From assembly GCA_947501325.1 (NCBI GenBank), contig CANMVC010000001.1, positions 62,001 through 126,000 of the forward strand: a DNA stretch of 64,000 bases, given 5' to 3'. This document shows positions 44,441-52,671 of the stretch, one piece after another. The stretch's first letter is position 1. Each line of letters starts with the position of its first letter. Both the position numbers and the translations under genes were made by a program. Under the pieces are notes generated by a model, which was not told the origin of the DNA, did no database searches, and worked only from the letters and a program-made list of their open reading frames with translations. Source of the DNA: an uncultured Sphingomonadaceae bacterium (GTDB lineage Bacteria > Pseudomonadota > Alphaproteobacteria > Sphingomonadales > Sphingomonadaceae).

Positions 44441-44725
44441 GGTTCGTGACATCGCGAGAGCAAGCGACATTAAATAGTTAGTCAATCCATTGTCATAGCC
44501 AACCACCATTTTTGTTCATCTGCGCGGAATATCGGCCCTTAAGCCTACCGTAATCCACAAAATAAACACTACGGTTCACAAAGCCGTAATGGTTGCTATA
44601 AGGGCCAAGATTTGAAAGCCGAGGTCGCAGGGGACATCTTTTTTTGGCTTTGCAATGGGTTCGATAGGTTTTCACCGGTCGAATGTGTTTTTCCCTAAAA
44701 CTTAAAAAAACCACACGAGGGTTAT
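44441..44725. other. leader and promoter region of the TonB-sulfotransferase locus
   Basis: These 285 bases are AT-rich and contain no convincing open frame. They presumably hold the promoter of the receptor gene at 44726 and a long untranslated leader; no riboswitch-like structure or CtrA box was recognised. Confidence 0.5.
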
Positions 44726-47353
44726 TTGATTTATTTAAAAACGGGCGCATCGCTTGCGGTCATCGCAGCTATGGGCTGTGCATCGGCACAAGCTCAGGAA
44801 ACAACCAATAACGAACAACAAAGGGGCGTACAGGAAATTGTCGTCACAGCGACAAAACGCTCTGCAGATTTGCAGGATGTTGCAGTTGCTGTTCAGGCAT
44901 TGGGTGAAGAAACACTCGATCAACTGGGCGTAACAGTCTTTGACGATTACCTGCAGCAACTGCCCGGCGTCACTGCTGGCGGCGGTGGACCTGGTCAAAG
45001 CACCATCTATATTCGCGGCTTGGCTTCGACCACGCCCAATCTGACAACAGCCGGCGTTGCTGGACTTGCACCCAATGTGGCGCTTTACCTAGACGAACAG
45101 CCGGTATCACAACCAGGCCGTAACCTCGACGTTTATGCAGCCGATCTGGAGCGCGTGGAAGTGTTGTCCGGGCCACAAGGGACATTGTTTGGCGCCAGCT
45201 CGCAAGCAGGCACTGTGCGCTTGATTACCAACAAGCCGGTTCTTGGACAGTTTCAGGTAAAAGCGAAAGCCGGTGTATCGTTCACCAAAAGTGGCGATCC
45301 CAGCAACAATATCGAGGTCATGGTGAATGTCCCGGTTACCGATAGCTTTGCGATCCGCGCCGTTGGTTATTATGACAATAAAGGCGGCTATATCAACAAT
45401 GTGGCCGGAACCCGCAGTACCGCCGACAGCGCCCGATTCCGCGCAGCCGGAACGGTCCGCGACAATGGCGTTCCTGTCAGTGCCGCTCGTAACGGGTTGC
45501 AAGCCGGTGCCGATCTAACCGGCGTGAATTTCATTTTGGCGGACAATTCAGCTCTCGTCGAAAAGAACTTCAACGATACCCAATATCTCGGTTTCCGGGT
45601 CAGCGGTAAATATGAATTCTCAAACGACTGGAGCCTAACCGTCGCCCATGCCCGTCAGGGATTGGATTCCGATGGCGTTTTCTTTGAAGACCCGACACTG
45701 GGTGATCTGGAAATCCAACGCTTTGAACAGGATGAAATCAAGGATGATTTCAACAATACCAGCTGGACATTGGAAGGCCGGATTGGCGCATTGGAACTGG
45801 TCTATACTGGTGCTTACACCAAGCGTGAGACAACACAGCGGGTCGATTATTCCGACTATCTGTTCGTTGGCCAATATCTGCCTTATTATATCTGTGACGG
45901 GTCGGTTTCTTATCCCGGCGCTGCGCCAACAGGCACGTGTCAGGCACCAAATCTGCTCGTAAATTCGCGGACAGAAACCGAAGTGATGACCCATGAGCTC
46001 CGTTTCAATACACCGGCGGATTATCCGTTGCGCTTGACCGCTGGCGGTTTTTACAGCGATCTAGAATTGCTCGAACGCAATGATTTCACATACCCCGGCA
46101 GTACAGCAATCGATTTGTTCGGCGGCTCTTTTCCGGCTAACTTTTCACAACCAACCGCTTTCAACACCGATAGCAGCGCTTATCCAGCCGGCGTCATATT
46201 CCGCAACGATGTGCGCCGTACCGACAAGCAATTCGGTATATTTGGTGAAGCCACATTCGACATTTCGGATCAATTCGCAATCACCTTGGGTGCGCGTTAT
46301 TATGACGTCGAAGTGGATTTAGAAGGCAGCGCGAATTCGTCTTTCTGTAATTCAAGCGGCGTGGATGAAAATGCCTTTGGCACCAACATCAGCGATCTTT
46401 ATGATGGCGATGGCAGCTTCACATTCATCGGCAGTTGCACTGACGCCCTGCGCCAGACGTTTACCCTCGGTCAATCGGTAGCCGACATTGAGGCTGCTGG
46501 ATTGAGCCCCGCACAAGCGCAGCAAGTGTTCAACTCGCTGAGCGCACCGGACAAGGCGACAACCGATGGCTTTATCTTCAAGGCCAATCTGACATGGACG
46601 CCAACCGATGATCTGTTGTTCTATGCAACCTATTCGGAAGGCTTTCGTCCAGGATTGCTGAACCGTCCCGGCGGCGCGCAAAGTCCCGGCGGCTTTACCG
46701 TTCCATTCGCTCTGGAAACCGATGAAGTGACCAATTATGAAATTGGTTGGAAAACATCGCTCTTCGACAATCAGGTGCGTTTCAACGGTAATGCATTTTT
46801 CGTCGATGTGAAGAATTTGCAGACCACGATCTTTGATACCAGTATCACCAACTTGTTCTTCTCGGACAATGCGGCGAACGCAGAGATATTGGGCCTTGAG
46901 GCAGATATCACGATCGCACCTTATGCTATTGATGGTTTGACCGTGAGTGCGGCATTTTCCATTCTGGATACGGAGATTACCGACGTTCTCACGCCAACTA
47001 ATGATGTGATCGAAGGACGCAGCCTCGCTTATGCGCCGAGTTTTCAAGGCAATTTGCGGGCTCGCTATGAATGGAATGCCTTTGGCGACTGGACAGCCCA
47101 TGTCCAACCACAGATGACCCATTCGGCTTCTTCCGCGACCGACATTATCGAGATTAACCGGATTACGCTCGACAGCTGGACCACATTTGGTCTGTCGGCC
47201 GGTGTTAGCGATGACAAATGGTCCTTCGAGATATTCGGCGACAATCTAACCGACGAACGCGCCGAGATTAGCGGCAGTTTCGTTTACGATCGTTCGCGTA
47301 TCACAGTGAACCGCCCGCTGACCGTGGGCGCACGGGTTTCCTTCACATATTAA
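44726..47353 (+). CDS. TonB-dependent outer-membrane receptor, TTG start
   Basis: The 875-residue receptor has a signal peptide (LKTGASLAVIAAMGCASAQA), a TonB box-like EIVVTATKR, a plug domain with VEVLSGPQGTLFGASSQAGTVRLIT and a barrel ending in RPLTVGARVSFTY. It starts at TTG 44726 with GAGGG just upstream; no ATG fits. Cysteine pairs in CDGSVSYPGAAPTGTC and CNSSGVDENA...GSC suggest disulfide-locked loops. The plug lacks the RGPQGTLFGRN form of the other two receptors, so it belongs to a different subgroup. A terminator separates it from the sulfotransferase gene 72 bases on, in the same direction. Import substrate is unknown. Confidence 0.93.
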   Translation: MIYLKTGASLAVIAAMGCASAQAQETTNNEQQRGVQEIVVTATKRSADLQDVAVAVQALGEETLDQLGVTVFDDYLQQLPGVTAGGGGPGQSTIYIRGLASTTPNLTTAGVAGLAPNVALYLDEQPVSQPGRNLDVYAADLERVEVLSGPQGTLFGASSQAGTVRLITNKPVLGQFQVKAKAGVSFTKSGDPSNNIEVMVNVPVTDSFAIRAVGYYDNKGGYINNVAGTRSTADSARFRAAGTVRDNGVPVSAARNGLQAGADLTGVNFILADNSALVEKNFNDTQYLGFRVSGKYEFSNDWSLTVAHARQGLDSDGVFFEDPTLGDLEIQRFEQDEIKDDFNNTSWTLEGRIGALELVYTGAYTKRETTQRVDYSDYLFVGQYLPYYICDGSVSYPGAAPTGTCQAPNLLVNSRTETEVMTHELRFNTPADYPLRLTAGGFYSDLELLERNDFTYPGSTAIDLFGGSFPANFSQPTAFNTDSSAYPAGVIFRNDVRRTDKQFGIFGEATFDISDQFAITLGARYYDVEVDLEGSANSSFCNSSGVDENAFGTNISDLYDGDGSFTFIGSCTDALRQTFTLGQSVADIEAAGLSPAQAQQVFNSLSAPDKATTDGFIFKANLTWTPTDDLLFYATYSEGFRPGLLNRPGGAQSPGGFTVPFALETDEVTNYEIGWKTSLFDNQVRFNGNAFFVDVKNLQTTIFDTSITNLFFSDNAANAEILGLEADITIAPYAIDGLTVSAAFSILDTEITDVLTPTNDVIEGRSLAYAPSFQGNLRARYEWNAFGDWTAHVQPQMTHSASSATDIIEINRITLDSWTTFGLSAGVSDDKWSFEIFGDNLTDERAEISGSFVYDRSRITVNRPLTVGARVSFTY

Positions 47354-47369
47354 GGAAAAATACAACAGG

Positions 47370-47402
47370 GGGAGGCTAGCCAGGGGTTAGCCTCCCTTTT
47401 TT
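47370..47402 (+). terminator. terminator between the TonB receptor and the sulfotransferase gene
   Basis: GGGAGGCTA (47370-47378) pairs with TAGCCTCCC (47388-47396), followed by six T. It may be leaky, because the next gene starts 24 bases later in the same direction with no visible promoter in between. Confidence 0.88.
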
Positions 47403-47425
47403 GAAGGATAGCAAGCCGCGAATAC

Positions 47426-49423
47426 ATGTCTGAAACAGCTCTCGATATAGCCGAATTGCTAAAGCAGGCGCGCACTCAAATGTATGAGGGGCGCTTCGAT
47501 GCTGCGCTGAGCACCGCTGTGGCGGTGTTGCAGGATGAGCCCGAGAATATTGACGCTCTGTACATGAAAGCGGTTTGCGAGCGCTATTCTGGGCATACTG
47601 ACAAGGCACTGGCCAGCGTCAATCAGCTGAAGACCCTCTCCCCCGATTTTGGTAGGGCTTATCAAGAAGAGGGTCATATTTTCAGAGCCAAGGGCGATGA
47701 TGAAAGCGCCCTCGCCGCCTATCGCCGGGCCTGCCAATGCAATCCTGTGCTGCAAGCCAGCTGGAAAGCACAAGCCGATATATTCGAAAGCTGGGGCCAA
47801 CGGGATGCCGCAGCAGAAATGCGCGGCCAAGAGCAACGCATAGCTGCCATGCCCAAGCCACTGGTCGGCGTGTCGCATCTGTTGCACGAGGGCAAGCTGA
47901 TCAAAGCAGAGAATGCCTGTCGCCATTTCCTGCAAAAAAATCCCCGGAATGTTGAAGGCATGCGACTGCTCGCCGATATCGGCGCGCGATTGGGCATATT
48001 GGAAGATGCCGATTTCCTGCTCGAAAGCGCGATTGAATTTGAACCGGACAATATCCAGGTGCGCATCGATTATATCCAGATATTGCGCAAGCGTCAGAAA
48101 TTTTCCGAAGCGCTCAAGCAAAGCGAGCTGCTCTATCAGCGTGATACCACAAACCCGGTTTTCCAATCCCTCTATGCGATCGAGTCCATGCAGACCGGTG
48201 ACTATGAGCAGGCCTTGGATCTGTTTGACAAGGTTTTGCAGCGGCTTCCCAATGATCCGGTCACATTGACCTCCAGAGGGCATGCCCTGAAGACATTTGG
48301 TCGCCATGATGAGGCTGTTCTGTCCTACCAAACAGCGGTTAAATCGGACCCGGGCTATGGCGATGCTTATTATGGGTTAGCCAACCTCAAAACCTATCGG
48401 TTTAGCGACGAAGAACTCCGCCTGATGGAAGCACAAGAACAGGGCAACCGGCTGAGCTATCAGAACCGCATCCACATCTGTTTTGCCCTCGGCAAGGCTT
48501 ATGAAGACCGCAAGGATTATCACACATCCTTCGGCTATTATCAGCGCGGCAACGAATTGAAGCGCGTACAGTCACGTTATGATGCCGATCAGATGACGGC
48601 AGAGCTCGATAACCAGATCACAGCCTGCACACCTGCCCTGTTTGAAAAGCAGTCTGGCAACGGTTACGACGCGCCGGATCCGATATTCATCCTGGGCCTG
48701 CCGCGGGCCGGGTCGACATTGCTCGAACAGATATTGGCATCCCATAGCCAGATAGATGGCACGCTGGAACTGCCTAATATCTTGTCGCTTGCGCACCGAT
48801 TGCGCCGACAGAAACAGGCAAGCAACGATTCCCTATATCCCGAAAATCTGCACGATCTCGAGGCCGATCAATTGCGCGCCATGGGGCAGGATTTTATCGA
48901 TAGCACCCGCATCCATCGGCAGGACGCGCCCTATTTCATCGATAAAATGCCCAATAATTTCCGCCATATCGGCCTGATCAAGCTCATTCTCCCCAACGCA
49001 AAAATCATCGATGCGCGCCGGGAGCCCATGGCTTGCTGCTTCTCCGGATTTAAGCAGCTCTTCGCCGAGGGCCAGGAATTCACCTACGGATTGAACGAAA
49101 TTGGCCGCTATTATCGCGACTATGTGGGCCTGATGGATCATTGGGACAAAGTGCTGCCCGGAGCGGTGCTGCGTGTCCAGCATGAAGATGTTCTGGATGA
49201 TCTGGAAGGCCAAGTGCGGCGGATGCTGGATTATCTGGGCCTGCCATTTGAACAAGCCTGTATCGATTTTCATCAGACAAAACGCGCCGTTCGAACAGCC
49301 AGTTCAGAACAGGTACGCCAACCCATTACCAAAGCGAGCGTCGATCTCTGGCGCCGCTATGAAACACATTTGCAGCCGCTGAAAGATGCGCTGGGACAAG
49401 AAATATTGGAGCCTCAGCAATGA
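47426..49423 (+). CDS. TPR-repeat sulfotransferase
   Basis: The 665-residue protein has an N-terminal array of about nine TPR units (residues 5-400, for example YEGRFDAALSTAVAVLQDEPENIDALYMKA) and a C-terminal sulfotransferase domain with the PAPS 5'-phosphosulfate loop FILGLPRAGSTLLEQIL (about 421-437), a conserved Arg block DARREPMACCFSG and DKMPNNFRHIGLI. Sulfotransferases of this TPR-linked type are common next to TonB receptors in sphingomonads; the acceptor is unknown. It needs PAPS. Its stop TGA overlaps the start ATG of the BCCT transporter (ATGA), a strong sign of co-translation. No signal peptide, so it is probably cytoplasmic. Confidence 0.9.
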   Translation: MSETALDIAELLKQARTQMYEGRFDAALSTAVAVLQDEPENIDALYMKAVCERYSGHTDKALASVNQLKTLSPDFGRAYQEEGHIFRAKGDDESALAAYRRACQCNPVLQASWKAQADIFESWGQRDAAAEMRGQEQRIAAMPKPLVGVSHLLHEGKLIKAENACRHFLQKNPRNVEGMRLLADIGARLGILEDADFLLESAIEFEPDNIQVRIDYIQILRKRQKFSEALKQSELLYQRDTTNPVFQSLYAIESMQTGDYEQALDLFDKVLQRLPNDPVTLTSRGHALKTFGRHDEAVLSYQTAVKSDPGYGDAYYGLANLKTYRFSDEELRLMEAQEQGNRLSYQNRIHICFALGKAYEDRKDYHTSFGYYQRGNELKRVQSRYDADQMTAELDNQITACTPALFEKQSGNGYDAPDPIFILGLPRAGSTLLEQILASHSQIDGTLELPNILSLAHRLRRQKQASNDSLYPENLHDLEADQLRAMGQDFIDSTRIHRQDAPYFIDKMPNNFRHIGLIKLILPNAKIIDARREPMACCFSGFKQLFAEGQEFTYGLNEIGRYYRDYVGLMDHWDKVLPGAVLRVQHEDVLDDLEGQVRRMLDYLGLPFEQACIDFHQTKRAVRTASSEQVRQPITKASVDLWRRYETHLQPLKDALGQEILEPQQ

Positions 49424-51048
49424 GCGGAACGAAAACAGCAGCAGTGACGACGGCGACTGCAGCGGATGTAATCGATACGGATTATGAAACCGATTATGAA
49501 GCCGGTCAGGATAACGTCAATCCGTTCGGGCTGGAAATGCATAATCCCGTGTTTTTTATCAGCGCGGTTCTGATCATCACCTTTGTTTTGCTAACGCTGA
49601 TGTTTCCCGAGACGGCAAAAATCGGACTGGAAGCAAGCAAGGCGTGGACGCTGGAAAATTTTGACTGGTTCTTTGTTATAGCCAGCAACATCGTCCTGCT
49701 TTTTTGTGTGTCCGTTGCCGCTTCGCCTTTGGGCAAAATTCGTCTCGGCGGCCCGGATACCAAGACGGAATTCGGAACAGCTTCCTGGATTGCCATGCTG
49801 TTCTCCGCAGGCGTTGGTATTGGCATGGTTTTCTACGGCTCGGCTGAGCCCATGGCCTATTATACCGATTGGGGCGGAACACCGCTTAACGTCGAGCCGC
49901 GTACACCCGAGGCGATGCGCCTTGCGCTCGCGGCCACGGTCTTCCATTGGGGACTAACACCCTGGGCAATTTACGCGGTCATTGGTCTGGCTCTGGCTTT
50001 TTTCGCCTTCAACAAGGGACTACCGCTCACTATCCGCTCGGCTTTCTACCCCATTTTGGGCGACCGGATCTGGGGTTGGCCGGGACATTGTATCGACATT
50101 CTGGCGGTCATTGCGACCATGTTTGGCTTGGCCACATCCCTCGGCCTTGGCGCACAGCAAGCCGCAACCGGCCTCTCCTTTCTCTTTGGCGTCGAAGCCA
50201 CCTTAAACTCCAAACTGCTGCTGATCGCCGTTATCACAGCCCTGGCTGTCGTTTCGGTAGTCCGGGGAATCAATGGCGGCGTAAAATTGCTGAGCAATAT
50301 CAATATGGTTCTCGCCGCATCACTGCTCGCCTTTGTCTTTGTGGCGGGGCCAACAATGGCGATATTCACCGGCTTTGGCACGGCCATCGTGAGCTATGCC
50401 GAATATGCCATTCCTTTGAGCGACTGGACAAGCCGTGAAGACAAGGCCTGGTATCACGGCTGGACGATATTTTACTGGGCCTGGTGGGTCAGCTGGTCGC
50501 CATTTGTCGGCATGTTTATCGCCCGGATTTCCAAAGGACGGACCATCCGTGAATTTTTGTCGGTTGTCCTTGTCGTACCCGTGATTGTTGCGATCATATG
50601 GTTCACAACATTTGGAGTGACGGCCATTGAACAAGTCAAGGATGGCGTCGGCCAATTGCCCGCCGGCATCACCGAAGCACCCTTGGTGCTGTTCCAGATG
50701 TTGGAGAATATGCCCTTCCCTTATATCGCCTCTTCACTGGCCATCATCCTGTTAATCGTATTCTTCGTGACCTCATCTGACTCCGGTTCGCTAGTCATCG
50801 ATGCGATAACCGCTGGCGGCAGAACAGATGCGCCCGTTGCACAGCGCATTTTCTGGGCGGTATTACAAGGTTCGGTAGCTGCGGCGCTATTAGTCGGCGG
50901 CGGAGCCACGGCACTTGGCACCATGCAAGCCGGTACTATAGCGAGCGGCCTGCCTTTCACCCTGGTATTGCTGGTCTGTTGCTACAGCCTGTTCAAAGGT
51001 TTGTTGTCAGAATATCGGCTGTTGAAAGCTGAGGTTATCACTGCTTGA
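49420..51048 (+). CDS. BCCT-family transporter (betaine/choline/carnitine type)
   Basis: The 542-residue protein has twelve predicted helices after a 40-residue N-terminus. BCCT signatures are present: the glycine-rich motif SAGVGIGMVFYGSAEPM and the aromatic box FYWAWWVSWSPFVGMFIARISKGRT that binds the quaternary-ammonium group. Members import glycine betaine, choline, carnitine or the sulfonium DMSP by sodium or proton symport or substrate exchange. The overlap with the sulfotransferase gene (ATGA) implies a joint role, perhaps in a sulfated or amine compound. The precise substrate cannot be deduced from the sequence. Confidence 0.92.
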   Translation: MSGTKTAAVTTATAADVIDTDYETDYEAGQDNVNPFGLEMHNPVFFISAVLIITFVLLTLMFPETAKIGLEASKAWTLENFDWFFVIASNIVLLFCVSVAASPLGKIRLGGPDTKTEFGTASWIAMLFSAGVGIGMVFYGSAEPMAYYTDWGGTPLNVEPRTPEAMRLALAATVFHWGLTPWAIYAVIGLALAFFAFNKGLPLTIRSAFYPILGDRIWGWPGHCIDILAVIATMFGLATSLGLGAQQAATGLSFLFGVEATLNSKLLLIAVITALAVVSVVRGINGGVKLLSNINMVLAASLLAFVFVAGPTMAIFTGFGTAIVSYAEYAIPLSDWTSREDKAWYHGWTIFYWAWWVSWSPFVGMFIARISKGRTIREFLSVVLVVPVIVAIIWFTTFGVTAIEQVKDGVGQLPAGITEAPLVLFQMLENMPFPYIASSLAIILLIVFFVTSSDSGSLVIDAITAGGRTDAPVAQRIFWAVLQGSVAAALLVGGGATALGTMQAGTIASGLPFTLVLLVCCYSLFKGLLSEYRLLKAEVITA

Positions 51049-51222
51049 CGAGCGGCATCAATAAGAAATCGGTTAAGCGATAAGCTCGCTTTTACATCCA
51101 CAGTGAACATCGTAGCTCAATATTCCTCCGGCCGATCTCCATCGGATTATCCGTTACCAGAAACATTGTAACGAAATGTAAAAATAAGTCGTGGCGGACC
51201 ATTGTTACAGGTAGAAGAGATA

Positions 51223-51256
51223 CCTATTTTGGAAGTTCCCCCCTGTCCAAAATAGG
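51223..51256. promoter_or_regulatory. 11-bp inverted repeat just before the amine-oxidase gene
   Basis: CCTATTTTGGA (51223-51233) and TCCAAAATAGG (51246-51256) are exact reverse complements separated by twelve bases. The right arm ends seven bases before the ATG at 51264 and would overlap the ribosome site, so it could act as an operator or as an RNA hairpin hiding translation. Confidence 0.7.
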
Positions 51257-51263
51257 TTGAATA

Positions 51264-52631
51264 ATGCACCGCACTCTTCCTAAAAAAGCTGATGTCGTGA
51301 TAATCGGAGCGGGTATGTCTGGCCTTGCGGCGGCGACCCGGCTCGATCAAGCCAATATAGATTTTTTCCTGATCGAAGCACAAGACCGTGTCGGCGGTCG
51401 CATTGAAACCGAATATACGGACGAAGGCTATATTGTCGAGCATGGCGCACAAGCGCTCAACACTGACATGCAAAAGCTGTTTTCGGCTTTAACCCAATCA
51501 GGGCTCCGTCCCGTGCCATTACCTAATATTGGCCGCTATCTATCCGATGGAGCGGACGGCGAAACTGCGATTGCGGCCTTTCGTAAAATGGAAACGCTTT
51601 TCGAAAAGCCAAATCGCGACGATGCCGAACTTGCCCTGCTATATAACGACCCTGAAAAATCTGCCGCAGATCGGCTTTCTTTACTGTCTTTAGAACCCGA
51701 GATGCGAAGCCTGATCACATCTCAAGTCGAAGAATTGTGGGGCTTGCCGATGCACGATCTCCAGTTTTCCCATGCTGTTGACATCTTCGAGCGATATGAT
51801 TCAGATCGTGAAGATTGGGAATTTCATGTTCAGGAAGGTCTTAGCGCGCTGACGACTTCCCTTGCAGAAAAACTCGGTGATCGATTGGTGTTAGAAAAAC
51901 CCGTGCAATCGGTCGAAGTGGGCAGCGACAGCGCTGTTATAGAGACTGTGTCGGGCTCCATCAAAGCAAAGGCTGTGATCGTCGCGGCTCCGCCAACAAT
52001 CGCCAAAAAATTCATGTCACCCTCTCACTGGTCGCAACCGGCCTTGCAAGCCTATCAAGCCGGTGACATGATCAAGAAGACCTTATGTTATGACCGCGCG
52101 TTCTGGCGCGATGTTGGCAATTCCGGCATGAGCAGCAGCATTAGCCTTTCTGGATTTGCGACCGCCGATACGAGCCTGAAAAAGCACGGTCAGCCTCGCT
52201 TGGCAGTCTTTATCGGGGGACCCAACGCGCGGCATCTCGCTGGTTTAACACGCGAGCAGCGATGGGAGCAGATCCAGCAACCGCTTGTCCGCTTGTTCGG
52301 TTCATCCGCTGCGGATCCGGTAGCACAGTTCGAACGCATCTGGGTCGATGATCCGTGGGTGGGTGGTGGCTACAACGCCCATGTTGCCGCTGGTAAAATG
52401 CGCGCACCTGATGCGGTTCTCCGAAAGATGCAAGACCGCGTGACATTTGCTTGCGCAGAAATTGCCACCAGATTTCCGGGCTATATTGAGGGCGCGATGG
52501 ATGAAGGACAGAAAGCCGCAGGACGCACAGCGCAGATGTTGGGTCGCGGTGACCTAGTCGGACTTAATCAACCGGACTCAGGCTCTACAAGGCGAAAAAG
52601 CTTCTGGTCGCTGTTCGACCGCATGCGTTGA
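51264..52631 (+). CDS. flavin amine oxidase-like FAD-dependent oxidoreductase
   Basis: The 455-residue flavoprotein starts with the FAD-binding motif VVIIGAGMSGLAAATRLDQANIDFFLIEAQDRVGGR (GAGMSGL at 15-21, RVGGRI at 41-46) and ends with the family segment RFPGYIEGAMDEGQKAAGRTAQML (about 410-433). It belongs to the monoamine-oxidase/amino-acid-oxidase superfamily, which oxidises amines with O2 or another acceptor. The position 216 bases after the BCCT gene fits amine or betaine metabolism, but it may also be a separate unit because it has its own leader with an inverted repeat. Substrate unknown. Confidence 0.88.
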   Translation: MHRTLPKKADVVIIGAGMSGLAAATRLDQANIDFFLIEAQDRVGGRIETEYTDEGYIVEHGAQALNTDMQKLFSALTQSGLRPVPLPNIGRYLSDGADGETAIAAFRKMETLFEKPNRDDAELALLYNDPEKSAADRLSLLSLEPEMRSLITSQVEELWGLPMHDLQFSHAVDIFERYDSDREDWEFHVQEGLSALTTSLAEKLGDRLVLEKPVQSVEVGSDSAVIETVSGSIKAKAVIVAAPPTIAKKFMSPSHWSQPALQAYQAGDMIKKTLCYDRAFWRDVGNSGMSSSISLSGFATADTSLKKHGQPRLAVFIGGPNARHLAGLTREQRWEQIQQPLVRLFGSSAADPVAQFERIWVDDPWVGGGYNAHVAAGKMRAPDAVLRKMQDRVTFACAEIATRFPGYIEGAMDEGQKAAGRTAQMLGRGDLVGLNQPDSGSTRRKSFWSLFDRMR

Positions 52632-52671
52632 GACTTCCTTATATCCGTAACGCGAATATCGAAAGAGCCGA

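Noticed and set aside
46352-47122. A 256-codon leftward frame inside the third TonB receptor gene
   Set aside because: Shadow of the receptor; no independent features.
47459-48331. A 290-codon leftward frame inside the TPR-sulfotransferase gene
   Set aside because: TPR and sulfotransferase motifs are on the plus strand; no start site or homology on the minus strand.
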